Source: Ruminococcaceae bacterium UBA1741 (lineage in GTDB: Bacteria > Bacillota > Clostridia > Oscillospirales > Acutalibacteraceae). Taken from it: a DNA stretch of 22,416 nucleotides. Positions 1 through 8,814 of this stretch are shown in pieces (position 1 is the first letter of the stretch; each line of letters starts with the position of its first letter). The DNA is taken from positions 1 to 22,416 of the forward strand of contig DCHX01000026.1 in NCBI GenBank assembly GCA_002315685.1, given 5' to 3'. Position numbers and translations under genes: made by a program. The notes beneath the pieces are model-generated. The model worked only from the letters and a program-made list of their open reading frames with translations. It had not been told where the DNA came from and searched no databases.

Positions 1-1310
1 TGAGCGGTTCTCGGGAAAAGGTCAAACGGGGTATATTCAACAAGCTTATAAGAATACTCTCCGAAAAGCTTTATATCCCGAGCAAGAGTTGCAGGGTCGC
101 AGGAAACATAAACCACACGCTCGGGTGCAAATCCGTTTGCTATCGTTTCGATAAGCTTAATGTCGCAACCCTTTCTCGGCGGGTCAACAATTACGACATC
201 CGGCTTTATTTTTTCTTCTTTCAAACTAACAACCGCATTAGAAGCATCATCACATATAAATCTTATATTAGATACACCGTTATCCAATGCGTTTTTGTTT
301 GCGTCCTCAATAGCTTCCTTTACAATTTCGACACCGATTACGCTTTTAGCATCCCTTGCCATAGTAAGACCGATAGTTCCCGTACCGCAATAAAGGTCAA
401 GTATTACCTTTCCGTTTGGACTCGCATACTCTTTTGCCTTATTATAAAGAAGCTCAGCCATATTTCTGTTAACTTGATAAAAAGAATTCGGAGACAGTCT
501 GACACTGATACCGCAAATCTCATCTTTAATATATTTTTCGCCGTAAAGCAGAATGTTTTTATTACCCAAAATAACATTATTTTGTTTTTTGTTGACATTA
601 AGCTGAACTGATTTTAATTTTTCGCCCAACTTATTTTTCAAAGATTCTATCAAAAGAGCGGTATTCGGCAGTTGCTCACCGTTTGCAACAACAACCGCCA
701 TTATATCCCCGCTTTTTGTACTTTGTCTTAAATAAAAATGTCTAATAAGTCCTTTATCAGTTTCGGAATTATAAACCGATACATTTGTCTTTTTAATGTA
801 AGCTTTAAGTGCTTCAACCGCAAGAGAAAACTCAACGGGTTGCAAAGCACAGTCGTTTGAGGGGACAATTCTATGCGAATGAAGACCGTAAAATCCTATT
901 ATTCCGTTTTCGCCTATGGGATATTGAGCTTTGTTTCTATACCTGCTTATTTCTTTGTTTGAAACAATATTTTCAGGCTCTATATCAATTTTACCTATCC
1001 GCTTAATACAGTCCTCTACCCTTTTTTGTTTGATAAGAAGCTCGGCATCATAAGTAATATGCCTATATGCACAACCGCCGCATTGTAAAAAGCATTCGCA
1101 GTCGGGGTTTATTCTATTCTTTGAGGGAATAATAATTTCCTTTAATTTGCCGATAGAATAATTCTTATTTACCTTAATAATCAGAGCCGAAACAGTATCT
1201 CCGACAGTCGTAGAAGGGACAAAAACAACCGTATTTTCGACTTTACCGATACCGCTACCCGTATCGGTAACATCAACGATTTCAAGGGTTACAATATCAT
1301 TTTTATTCAT
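1..1310 (-). CDS. rlmD: 23S rRNA (uracil-5-)-methyltransferase, RlmD/RumA (RlmCD-type), 3' end cut by window
   Basis: This is a SAM-dependent enzyme that makes 5-methyluridine in 23S rRNA. Firmicutes members usually act on U1939, and RlmCD types also on U747. The start is ATG at 1310-1308, and about 436 residues lie in the window. An N-terminal TRAM-like beta domain is followed by the 4Fe-4S cysteines (C71, C77, C80 in CECFLQCGGC, and a later Cys in NDCALQP). Then come the SAM motif LDLYCGTGTIGL, the DPPRKGCD motif and the catalytic Cys in SCDPATLARD (codon at 99-101). The visible end, FPRTAH, matches the family's terminal motif, so only a few residues are missing. The first 8 nt overlap the end of the DUF5412 gene (ATGAATAA), which suggests translational coupling. 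It is the last gene seen in the lepA-led run. Identity is firm; the exact uridine modified is inferred. Confidence 0.95.
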   Translation of the reverse strand, partial: MNKNDIVTLEIVDVTDTGSGIGKVENTVVFVPSTTVGDTVSALIIKVNKNYSIGKLKEIIIPSKNRINPDCECFLQCGGCAYRHITYDAELLIKQKRVEDCIKRIGKIDIEPENIVSNKEISRYRNKAQYPIGENGIIGFYGLHSHRIVPSNDCALQPVEFSLAVEALKAYIKKTNVSVYNSETDKGLIRHFYLRQSTKSGDIMAVVVANGEQLPNTALLIESLKNKLGEKLKSVQLNVNKKQNNVILGNKNILLYGEKYIKDEICGISVRLSPNSFYQVNRNMAELLYNKAKEYASPNGKVILDLYCGTGTIGLTMARDAKSVIGVEIVKEAIEDANKNALDNGVSNIRFICDDASNAVVSLKEEKIKPDVVIVDPPRKGCDIKLIETIANGFAPERVVYVSCDPATLARDIKLFGEYSYKLVEYTPFDLFPRTA

Positions 1311-1719
1311 TTTTTGTTTCTTCTTCGCCTTCAATAGCACCCTCTTGGAAGAGAGAAATACCTCTTCGGCAGTCATAGAAACCGCCGTCTAAAACATCAA
1401 TTCGGATGCCGTTTATATCTATTACACTACCGCTTACCCAAACGGTATTAACGGTATCAATACCCGTTTGCCAATAAACATTTTTAGTCTTATTTCCTGT
1501 AACAAGCTCTCCTCTAACCGCATTACCGATGCTATTTGATATAAGGTAAATATTTATAGTGCTTTCGCCGTTTGAATTAGTAACGGAGTAAATTTTTTCG
1601 CCTTTCGGAAGGTCGTTGATGTCGGAAAAAATAGCACCCTTAACGCTAAATCCCAAATTAACAAAGGTAACTATCAGTGCTAAAATATAAACTATCAAAT
1701 ATGAAAATTTATTCTTCAT
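1303..1719 (-). CDS. DUF5412-type membrane-anchored protein
   Basis: A 138-residue protein with one N-terminal hydrophobic helix (about residues 7-27) and a small extracytoplasmic beta-rich domain. The pattern NIYLISNSIGNAVRGELV, then the YWQTG-type stretch, the INGIRIDV stretch and a DCRRG end resembles the DUF5412 family, whose function is unknown. ATG at 1719 is preceded by AGGAG at a 6-nt gap. It lies 15 nt after the DUF975-like gene and overlaps rlmD by 8 nt, so it belongs to the same transcript. The acidic tail (EGEEETKNE) is low complexity. The family match is from memory of its pattern, and no function can be assigned. Confidence 0.75.
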   Translation of the reverse strand: MKNKFSYLIVYILALIVTFVNLGFSVKGAIFSDINDLPKGEKIYSVTNSNGESTINIYLISNSIGNAVRGELVTGNKTKNVYWQTGIDTVNTVWVSGSVIDINGIRIDVLDGGFYDCRRGISLFQEGAIEGEEETKNE

Positions 1720-1734
1720 ACTATACTCCTAATC

Positions 1735-2523
1735 TTAAACATTCGTGTTATCGCATTTAAGCGAGGCTATTGTTTTATTATACTGAATAACCGCGCATTT
1801 TGAATGAAGCGCATAAACCATAATTAAAAAAGGCAATGTGAAAATAAGCAAAATAAAAATAAGCGATGCTAAAATATAAAGAATCATACTAAACGCCAAA
1901 AACACAAAATCAATACGGGTTCTTCGTGAAACGATAACCGACAAGTTGATAGCCTTTATAGGAGAAATATCATCATTTGCAACAAAGATATAGGTGGAAA
2001 GATAATATTTCAAAGCAACAAAAATCGTGCCGACAGTCGCAATTATGAACAAAAATCCCGCAACACTTGAAAGCATCGGCGACCAAATAGGTGTAACAAT
2101 TTCTAATTTTTCGTAAAATTCCTCTGACGAAAGCAACCAAACAACAAGAAAAGGAAGATAAAAAACAATTCCCCGAGTAATGACTTTGATTGCAATTTCT
2201 AACAAAAACGAAATGGATTTTTTATATAACTTAATATCCGAAAAATAATAAAAAACCGAAATAGGATAATCAATTACATTATCAATAGCTTTATTTATAT
2301 ACCTAACAACACCCAAAAACAAAGGGAACAAAACAAAAGCAGTTATAATCAAAAAGGCCGTAATTGCAACCGCAATATTGAAAACCGTTTCCAAAACGCC
2401 TGAAATAATTACAGATGCCGCAAAGGATGCCGAAAATATCACACACGAAACAAAACAAGAAATATAGTTTTGAGATAAAATCTTTTTTGCCGTAGCTTTA
2501 ATAACTCCCGCAGTCGGTAACAT
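1735..2523 (-). CDS. Polytopic membrane protein, DUF975-like
   Basis: A 262-residue integral membrane protein with about six hydrophobic spans. The segment after the fourth span (ANDDISPIKAINLSV, followed by a basic stretch and two long helices) resembles the late part of DUF975 proteins, a Firmicutes family of unknown role. ATG at 2523 has the SD AAAGGA with a 7-nt gap. It is 14 nt downstream of pcrA and 15 nt upstream of the DUF5412 gene. The two neighbouring membrane or envelope proteins of unknown function may act together, but nothing in the sequence proves that. Confidence 0.7.
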   Translation of the reverse strand: MLPTAGVIKATAKKILSQNYISCFVSCVIFSASFAASVIISGVLETVFNIAVAITAFLIITAFVLFPLFLGVVRYINKAIDNVIDYPISVFYYFSDIKLYKKSISFLLEIAIKVITRGIVFYLPFLVVWLLSSEEFYEKLEIVTPIWSPMLSSVAGFLFIIATVGTIFVALKYYLSTYIFVANDDISPIKAINLSVIVSRRTRIDFVFLAFSMILYILASLIFILLIFTLPFLIMVYALHSKCAVIQYNKTIASLKCDNTNV

Positions 2524-2537
2524 AACAATTTCCTTTC

Positions 2538-4928
2538 TTAAAGTATTATGAGCTTTGCAAAATTTGCCATTATTTTTTTCGTACCTACATTATCAAATGC
2601 AATTTCAAGCAATGTATCGCTTGACATAGGAGTAACACTTATAATCATACCCTTGCCGAATGCTTTATGCTCAACCGTTTGTCCTACCGAATAGCTTATC
2701 TGCTCGGTTTTAGGGGTAGCTGAAAAATGCGTACCGAAGCCTACGGTTTTTTGTGGTTTTACCCCAATATTTGAAGAATAAGAACTTCTGCCGAAGCTTC
2801 TGTTTGAGTTTACGCCGAAGCTTTGCGAATTATATCCGTAGCTTATTTTCGGTTGCTTTGAAATCTCGTTACAAAAATCACTCGGTATTTCTTCTAAAAA
2901 TCTTGAAGGGATATTTCGTGTTGTAGAGCCGTATAGCATACGGGTGTTGGCTTTTGAAACAGACAAATGCTTTTTTGCTCTTGTAATAGCAACATAAGCC
3001 AATCGCCTTTCTTCCTCTATTTCGCTTTCTCCGCCGTAAATAGACTGTGTTCCCGGGAAGATACCGTCCTCCATACCGACTAAAAAGACATTGTCAAATT
3101 CAAGTCCTTTTGCCGAGTGTATTGTCATCATAACGGTTTTGTCGGCATTTTCATCCATAGAATCAATATCACTAACCAAAGCAATTTCTTCAAGGAATGC
3201 CGAAAGTGTAGGCTCATCAGCCTCTTCCTCGAATGCCTTAATAGTAGAGGCAAATTCCTTAACATTTTCAGCCCGTTCCTGCGATTTCGGGTCGGTATCG
3301 GTAAGCAAAGCATCAAGATAACCCGTTTTGCTCATAAGCTCCGAAAATAAATCGCTTATTGTCATTTCTCCCGACTTTTCGGTTAGTTCGCTTATTACCT
3401 TGCAAAAATCAGTAAGTTTATTTGCCGCTCTTTCAATAGTCGGATAATCCTTAGCATTTTGGAACACCTCAAAAAGCGATAAAGACAATCCGTTTGCTAT
3501 TGCCGCCGCATTATTAACGGTAGTATCCCCTATCCCTCTTTTCGGCTCATTTATGATACGCTTTAAGCGAATGTCATCCTTATTATTATTTACAAGATTA
3601 AGGTATGCCAATACATCTCTTATTTCCTTGCGGTCATAAAATCTGTTTCCGCCGATTACCGCATAAGAAATACCGCTTCTCGCAAAGGTGTTTTCAATAA
3701 CCGCCGACTGTGCATTCATTCGGTAAAGAATAGCATTATCGGAAAATTTACCGCCGTTTTTGACATTTTCGAGTATCTTTTCGGCAACATATTTTGCCTC
3801 ATCCCGTTCGTCAAATGCGGTATAAACATCAATTAAATCGCCGTCTCCGACATCGGTCCATAAATTTTTACCTTTTCTGCCTTTATTATTCTTGATAACC
3901 TCATTTGCGGCAGAAAGAATATTGCCAGTAGAACGGTAATTTCGTTCAAGCTTAATAACCTTTGAGTTTTTATATTCATCTTCAAAGCTTAAAATATTTT
4001 CAATGGTAGCGCCTCTGAAACGGTATATGCTTTGGTCATCATCGCCAACAACACAAATATTTCCGTGAACACTCGCAAGCATACTTATTAAAACATATTG
4101 AGCGTGGTTAGTGTCTTGATACTCGTCAACCATTATGTACTTAAAGCGGTTACCGTAATAATTAAGTATTTCTTTGTCGGTCTCGAAAAGCTCAACCGTT
4201 AAGCCTATCATATCGTCAAAATCCATAGCATCATTCTTTTTAAGTGCCAAGCTGTATTCACGATATAATTTTGCAACGGTTTTAAGACGAATATCGTTAC
4301 CGATAGACGCTTCGTATTCGTCAGGGTCAATAAGGGAATCCTTTGCCGAAGAAATAGCGGATAACACCGCACGGATAGGTAAAAACTTTTCTTCTATGCC
4401 GTTTTTCTTCATAATATCCTTCATTAGCCTTTTTTGGTCATCGGTATCATAAATCGTAAAATGCTGTGAATAGCCTAAAACTTCGGCATTTCTTCTGAGT
4501 ATCTTTCCGCAAACGCTATGAAAAGTACCTGCCCAAATATCTTGACCTACCGTGCCTAATTTTTTGCAAATTCTCTCTTTAAGCTCGCCTGCGGCTTTGT
4601 TTGTAAAGGTAATTGCAAGAATTTCCCACGGTCTTGGCGCATCAACCGACCAAATATCGCTGTCAATATTATCAATTTCTCCGTTTAGATATTTTTTAGC
4701 TTCATCTATCTCTTGACTTGAATAGAACGGCTCAAAATCACTGTTATAAGCGTTTCCGTACTTTACTAAATTAGCGATACGGTTTACAAGAACGGTTGTC
4801 TTTCCGCTACCGGCACCCGCTAAAACCAAAACAGGTCCGTCAACCGATACTACGGCTTCAAACTGCTTGTCGTTCATACCGCTGAAATCTTTTTTTATAA
4901 GTTGTTTTCTAATATCTTGAAAATTCAT
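2538..4928 (-). CDS. pcrA: ATP-dependent DNA helicase PcrA (UvrD/Rep family)
   Basis: A 3'-5' superfamily-1A helicase for nucleotide-excision repair, replication of blocked templates and clearing RNA polymerase. All helicase motifs are visible: Walker A GAGSGKTT (about 38-45), motif Ia ITFTNKAAGELKERI, GTFHSVC, Walker B VDEYQDTN (about 267), GDDDQSIYRFRGA, KLERNYRST, HSAKGLEFDNVF and VAITRAKKHL. The C-terminus (VEHKAFGKGMI, then FDNVGTKKI) is the Tudor-like RNA-polymerase-binding module, reached through a Ser/Asn-rich linker. At 796 residues it is longer than B. subtilis PcrA. Part of the extra length is an acidic insertion at about 57-100 between Walker A and motif Ia. ATG at 4928 has only a weak SD (GAG), 13 nt after the HPr-like gene. 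Confidence 0.97.
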   Translation of the reverse strand: MNFQDIRKQLIKKDFSGMNDKQFEAVVSVDGPVLVLAGAGSGKTTVLVNRIANLVKYGNAYNSDFEPFYSSQEIDEAKKYLNGEIDNIDSDIWSVDAPRPWEILAITFTNKAAGELKERICKKLGTVGQDIWAGTFHSVCGKILRRNAEVLGYSQHFTIYDTDDQKRLMKDIMKKNGIEEKFLPIRAVLSAISSAKDSLIDPDEYEASIGNDIRLKTVAKLYREYSLALKKNDAMDFDDMIGLTVELFETDKEILNYYGNRFKYIMVDEYQDTNHAQYVLISMLASVHGNICVVGDDDQSIYRFRGATIENILSFEDEYKNSKVIKLERNYRSTGNILSAANEVIKNNKGRKGKNLWTDVGDGDLIDVYTAFDERDEAKYVAEKILENVKNGGKFSDNAILYRMNAQSAVIENTFARSGISYAVIGGNRFYDRKEIRDVLAYLNLVNNNKDDIRLKRIINEPKRGIGDTTVNNAAAIANGLSLSLFEVFQNAKDYPTIERAANKLTDFCKVISELTEKSGEMTISDLFSELMSKTGYLDALLTDTDPKSQERAENVKEFASTIKAFEEEADEPTLSAFLEEIALVSDIDSMDENADKTVMMTIHSAKGLEFDNVFLVGMEDGIFPGTQSIYGGESEIEEERRLAYVAITRAKKHLSVSKANTRMLYGSTTRNIPSRFLEEIPSDFCNEISKQPKISYGYNSQSFGVNSNRSFGRSSYSSNIGVKPQKTVGFGTHFSATPKTEQISYSVGQTVEHKAFGKGMIISVTPMSSDTLLEIAFDNVGTKKIMANFAKLIIL

Positions 4929-4941
4929 TATCTACTCTTTA

Positions 4942-5181
4942 CTACTTCTTTTCTTCTACTAAAAACGGTGCAATTTGCTTTAACAATTCGGCATAACTAT
5001 CACAATGCGCACGCATAACGATAGGCTTTGTCAAATCAAGACTGAACACACCCATAATTGATTTTGCATTAACAATATATTTCCCCGATAAAAGCTCAAT
5101 GTCGTAATCCTTTGAATTTGCAATATCAACAAATACTCTTACATCATCAAATTTACTAAGCAAAATATTTTTTTCCACCAT
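4942..5181 (-). CDS. HPr-like protein lacking the phospho-histidine (Crh-like)
   Basis: A 79-residue protein with the HPr fold pattern. The segment VNAKSIMGVFSLDL (about 37-50) matches the regulatory-serine region of HPr, with S41 aligning to Ser46. Counting back from that anchor, the position of the catalytic His15 is K10, and the HARPA loop is replaced by KFDDV. It therefore should not accept phosphate from PEP-PTS Enzyme I, but it could still be phosphorylated by HPr kinase, as Crh of Bacillus is (Crh also lacks His15 and keeps Ser46). That parallel is inference. ATG at 5181 is preceded by AGGGGA with a good gap. It sits between the unrecognised gene and pcrA in the run. It could regulate catabolism or simply be a structural relic of HPr. 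Confidence 0.85.
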   Translation of the reverse strand: MVEKNILLSKFDDVRVFVDIANSKDYDIELLSGKYIVNAKSIMGVFSLDLTKPIVMRAHCDSYAELLKQIAPFLVEEKK

Positions 5182-5196
5182 AACAATTCCCCTTTA

Positions 5197-5865
5197 TTAT
5201 AACGTGTATAATCCCGATTCAAGCAAGACATATCTTTCGTTCTTAAATTCGGCATAAGCATATACACTTTCGGTAAATTCTTCTTTTTCTTCAATAATAT
5301 AGGATTCTAAATCAACATTTATAAGCTTATTAGAGCCTGCATTACTGATAGTCGCAACCTTGCCGTTTATGAAAATATTATTAGGCTTATTAAAGGGAGA
5401 AGATTTACCGCCGATTCTAAGCTCCTCACGCATAGTGTTAAGATTAAAACGAATCAGCACACCCGCTTTTGAATAAGAAGCCCAAAGTCCGTTTTTGTAT
5501 GAAACAATGTCAGACGGCACCTCGCCCTTATAGTTTATATCACCGCTCCAAAGCGGCATACCGGTTTGGTCAACTAAATAAGCCGCACCGCTGTCGGTAA
5601 CAAGGCACAAAAGCCCGTTTTGAAGCTCGGCGGTTTTTGAAAGCACATAATTTGTGCAAAGCTCACTTGAAGAACGGTAATTGCTTCCGAATTTTGAAAG
5701 AAGATAAATATTTTTCGCAACATCGGTAGGCTCTTTGTTCTCATCCGAAATCATTTTATACGAAACGCAAACGGCACTTTCGTTTGAGCTTTTGCAATAA
5801 GGAAAAACCAGACTTCCGTTTTGAACGATAAGCTCATATATTTCGCCGTCAAAAATTCTTTTCAT
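5197..5865 (-). CDS. Hypothetical protein, beta-rich, function unknown
   Basis: A 222-residue protein I do not recognise. It is mostly alternating short hydrophobic and polar stretches with repeated turns such as DSGAAYLVDQTG, PLWSGD, SYKNGLWASYS and SNAGSNKLINVD. This resembles WD/YVTN-like propeller blades or another all-beta cytosolic fold. There is no signal peptide or membrane helix. I place the start at ATG 5865, not at the in-frame TTG at 5874. AGGGA lies 9 nt before the ATG but abuts the TTG. It begins 12 nt after the Met-gamma-lyase gene and ends 15 nt before the HPr-like gene, so it is co-transcribed with them. A function cannot be assigned. Confidence 0.85.
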   Translation of the reverse strand: MKRIFDGEIYELIVQNGSLVFPYCKSSNESAVCVSYKMISDENKEPTDVAKNIYLLSKFGSNYRSSSELCTNYVLSKTAELQNGLLCLVTDSGAAYLVDQTGMPLWSGDINYKGEVPSDIVSYKNGLWASYSKAGVLIRFNLNTMREELRIGGKSSPFNKPNNIFINGKVATISNAGSNKLINVDLESYIIEEKEEFTESVYAYAEFKNERYVLLESGLYTL

Positions 5866-5877
5866 TATATTCAATCC

Positions 5878-7146
5878 CTATATGTTTATTATTTTATCGT
5901 TTACCATATTTTGAAGTGCTAAAATTATTCCGACCTTAGCAGAAGAAAAGTTTATTCCGCCTTGAAGCCAAACGGCATACGGCTCTCTAAGAGGAGCGTC
6001 CGCCGAAAGCTCAATAGAAGCACCAAGCGTAAACGCACCTGCCGCCATAATAACCTTATCGGTATATCCGGGCATATCCCAAGGCTCAGGCACTACAAAA
6101 GAATCTACGGGAGAGCCCGATTGAAGTCCTTTGCAAAAAGAAATAAGCGCATCGCTGTTTTTAAGAATAAGACTTTCGATAATATCGGCGCGTTTTTCGT
6201 CATATTCAGGTGTTGCCTTAAAGCCTATTAAACTAAACAATGCCGAAGCATAAACCGCAGTTTTTAATGCCTCACCTACAATATGAGGTGCCGAGAAAAA
6301 GCCCATATAAAGCTCTCTGTTATGACCAAGTGTAGCACCCACTTCACGACCGACACCGGCACAGGTCATACGGTTTGCACACATTTGTATGTATTCCTTT
6401 TTACCGGCAATATAGCCGCCGCAAGGGGCAATGGCACCGCCCGGATTTTTAATAAGCGAGCCTGCCATTAAGTCGGCACCTACCTGTGTAGGCTCTTTTT
6501 CTTCTACAAATTCGCCGTAACAGTTATCTACCATTATTACCGTATCAGGCGAAACCGATTTAACGGCAACGCATATTTCTTCTATTTTTTCTATTGAAAG
6601 ACTCGGTCGAAGACTATAACCTCTTGAACGCTGAATATATGCCATTTTATATTTACTGCTTGAAAGTTCTTTCTTAATGGCATCAATATCGGGTGCGCCG
6701 TCCTTTGAAAGTTCAACCTGATTATACAAAACGCCGAAATCGGCAAGTGAGCCGTCAATTTTTTCATCTATACCGAAAACGCCCGTAATAGTATCGTACG
6801 GTCTTCCCGTTACACATAAAACCTTATCGTTCGGGCGAAGTATTCCGAAAAGCGCAACGGTTAAAGTATGTGTCCCGGAAGCAAACGAATGGCGAATAAG
6901 TGCATCTTCGGCACCAAAGCATTCGGCAACTATTTTATCAAGAGTATCCCTACCGATGTCGCCGTAGCCGTATCCAGTTGAAATACCGAGATGTGCTTCG
7001 CTTACACGGTTATTTATAAAAGATTTTAATACCTTTCTCGTATTATAATCCGACATTTTATCTATATATTCAAATTGAGATTTAGTCATTTCCATAGCTT
7101 TTTTATCTAAATCTTCAATTTTTTTATCAAATTCAAAAAAAGACAT
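5878..7146 (-). CDS. PLP-dependent methionine gamma-lyase / aluminium-resistance family protein (COG4100)
   Basis: A 422-residue fold-type I PLP enzyme of the family annotated as 'methionine gamma-lyase family' or 'cystathionine beta-lyase family protein involved in aluminium resistance'. Visible features are the glycine-rich N-terminal STGYGYGDIGRD, the cofactor-pocket RHSFASGTHT, the AYIQRSRGYSLRPSL stretch typical of this family, D207 in MVDNCYGEF (pyridine-nitrogen partner) and K233 in GSLIKNPGG (Schiff-base lysine). The true substrate is not established for the family. Start choice: ATG 7146 has GGAGG 5 nt upstream, while the in-frame TTG at 7158 overlaps that SD. The stop of the upstream GNAT-like gene and this start share one base (TAATG), so translation is probably coupled. 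Confidence 0.92.
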   Translation of the reverse strand: MSFFEFDKKIEDLDKKAMEMTKSQFEYIDKMSDYNTRKVLKSFINNRVSEAHLGISTGYGYGDIGRDTLDKIVAECFGAEDALIRHSFASGTHTLTVALFGILRPNDKVLCVTGRPYDTITGVFGIDEKIDGSLADFGVLYNQVELSKDGAPDIDAIKKELSSSKYKMAYIQRSRGYSLRPSLSIEKIEEICVAVKSVSPDTVIMVDNCYGEFVEEKEPTQVGADLMAGSLIKNPGGAIAPCGGYIAGKKEYIQMCANRMTCAGVGREVGATLGHNRELYMGFFSAPHIVGEALKTAVYASALFSLIGFKATPEYDEKRADIIESLILKNSDALISFCKGLQSGSPVDSFVVPEPWDMPGYTDKVIMAAGAFTLGASIELSADAPLREPYAVWLQGGINFSSAKVGIILALQNMVNDKIINI

Positions 7147-7811
7147 TATTTCCTCCAATATGAAACCTTATAGGCATCGCTAAAACCGTTTTTCAAATAA
7201 AATGGCTTTACGCTGTCGGTACAGCAGGCAAAAATAATTTTACCGTAATAATACGACATAAGTCCTTTAAGGCAAAGGGTACCTACTCCCTTTTTATTAC
7301 TTACAATTCCGTTTATCAAGACACCGTCATTACCGATACCAACCGCAACGGCAGTATCTTTAATGCCGAAATATCTTAAATTACCTTTATTAAGCCGTAG
7401 GCAAAAGTCAACCGCAAAATTTTCGAAATCGGGCAACTCAAAAGCATCCGAAAAAAGTTTATACACATCATCACTTGAAAACAAGTCGGTAGTATAATTG
7501 CCCTTAACATCCGATACCGCACTCATCACATTTACCGTTTCAATATTACCCTTTAAGCCAAGAGAATTTATTAAAGTTGAATTTGAAAATACGGTATTAG
7601 GCGAAATTAAATCAACAAAACCTTTAAGCTCTTCTAAATCATTTGTTTGCCCCGAAATTACCATATCGCCGTCAAGCATACTGATTTTCAAATTACTGTT
7701 TTCCTGTTCCCAAAAAAGTGCAATATCCGAATAGTTGTTATAGTGCTCAAAAATCTTAATATTCTCAACAGTATTAGGGTTAATTTCGGGATTATCGGTA
7801 AGCTTAATCAT
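7146..7811 (-). CDS. GNAT-like acyltransferase (divergent)
   Basis: A 221-residue protein whose C-terminal half looks like a GNAT acetyltransferase. The segment IVSNKKGVGTLCLKGLMSYY resembles motif A (the acetyl-CoA pyrophosphate loop, here KKGVGT), and KPFYLKNGF is the usual closing beta-strand motif (FYxxxGF). The N-terminal about 110 residues are unrelated to GNAT and may be a second, degenerate GNAT half. The substrate is unknown. The start overlaps the M42 gene by 8 nt and the end overlaps the PLP-enzyme start by 1 nt, so its expression is tied to both. No strong SD is visible, which fits coupling. Confidence 0.75.
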   Translation of the reverse strand: MIKLTDNPEINPNTVENIKIFEHYNNYSDIALFWEQENSNLKISMLDGDMVISGQTNDLEELKGFVDLISPNTVFSNSTLINSLGLKGNIETVNVMSAVSDVKGNYTTDLFSSDDVYKLFSDAFELPDFENFAVDFCLRLNKGNLRYFGIKDTAVAVGIGNDGVLINGIVSNKKGVGTLCLKGLMSYYYGKIIFACCTDSVKPFYLKNGFSDAYKVSYWRK

Positions 7812-8814
7812 CGGTTTCTTTTGCCATAAAGTCCATCATATACACGGCAAGTTCTTTTGATGACCTAATATCGTTAATATCGGCAACACTGTTAGACGAA
7901 TGAATATACCTACAAGGGACCGAAAGTGCAACAGTCCTGACGCCGCCGCGGGAAATTTGAATTACCTGCGAATTGTTGCCACCCGAAACCGCAGTTTTTG
8001 TTTGGCATTTAAGTCCCGAGTTTATAGCCTCGTTGTAGTATTTTTTATCATAAACCGCGCCTCTGTCCATAAAGGAAACGGCAACTCCGCCACCTACAAC
8101 CGTTACTCTTTTATCATCGGGTACACCCGATAAATCCGAAGCAGTAGTACCTTCAAGAATTACAGCACTATCGGGATTTATACTGAATGTTGCAGTCTTA
8201 GCCCCCATAGCACCGATTTCTTCCCTTGTAGAAAAAACGGCATAAAAATCATAATTATCATAGGTTTTGATAATATCAATAAGCACGGCGCAACCAATTC
8301 TGTCATCAAGGGCTTTTGAAATTATTTTATCGCCGTTTACAGTAAAGTTACTGCACATAACGGCTCTATCGCCTATTGATACATAGTTTTCGGCTTCTTC
8401 ACGGGATAAAGCACCTATGTCAATATAGAGGTTATCCTTTTTAGGCAGCTTTTTTCGCTCATCCTCCGAGGATAAATGCACCGGCTTTGAGCCTATTACA
8501 CCGTAAACGCTTTCGTTTATTAAAACACGCCTTGCAACCAAAACAGAAGTATCAATTCCGCCGACACATTCAAATTTCAAGAAGCCGTCTTTTGTTATTG
8601 ATTTAATAATCAAGCCTACTTCATCGGTATGTGCATCAAGCATAATTTTTCTGTTAGGTGTATTTTTACCCTTTTTGAAACAAATTAAATTACCTAAATT
8701 ATCGGTCTTATACTCGCAATAATCCTTTATTTCGTTTATTATAAAATCACGAACACCCTTTTCATCGCCCGAGGTCGCATCAATTTTGCAAAGATTTTCT
8801 AAAAGTTTTATCAT
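7804..8814 (-). CDS. M42 family metallo-aminopeptidase (second of a tandem pair)
   Basis: A 336-residue di-metal aminopeptidase of the PepA/TET/'endoglucanase M' family, probably releasing N-terminal residues from cytosolic peptides. Metal and catalytic residues are visible: H62 (LDAHTDEVG), D170 (ALDDRIG), E198 and E199 (STREEIGAMGA), E221 (ILEGTT) and H305 (YIHSSN). The fifth ligand is Glu here, where the neighbouring paralogue has Asp. Length is normal. ATG 8814 overlaps the TGA of the upstream M42 gene (ATGA) and has AGGAGG 6 nt before it, inside that gene. Members usually form dodecamers. Substrate preference cannot be read from the sequence. Confidence 0.93.
   Translation of the reverse strand: MIKLLENLCKIDATSGDEKGVRDFIINEIKDYCEYKTDNLGNLICFKKGKNTPNRKIMLDAHTDEVGLIIKSITKDGFLKFECVGGIDTSVLVARRVLINESVYGVIGSKPVHLSSEDERKKLPKKDNLYIDIGALSREEAENYVSIGDRAVMCSNFTVNGDKIISKALDDRIGCAVLIDIIKTYDNYDFYAVFSTREEIGAMGAKTATFSINPDSAVILEGTTASDLSGVPDDKRVTVVGGGVAVSFMDRGAVYDKKYYNEAINSGLKCQTKTAVSGGNNSQVIQISRGGVRTVALSVPCRYIHSSNSVADINDIRSSKELAVYMMDFMAKETDD

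Noticed and set aside
160..1006. Plus-strand ORFs of 65-77 codons opposite rlmD
   Set aside because: They are shadows of the minus-strand methyltransferase, whose motifs are complete, and they have no domains or RBS.
7147..7158. A TTG start 12 nt upstream for the PLP enzyme
   Set aside because: It overlaps the GGAGG that serves the ATG at 7146. The same reasoning rejects the TTG starts at 14485, 5874 and 17924.
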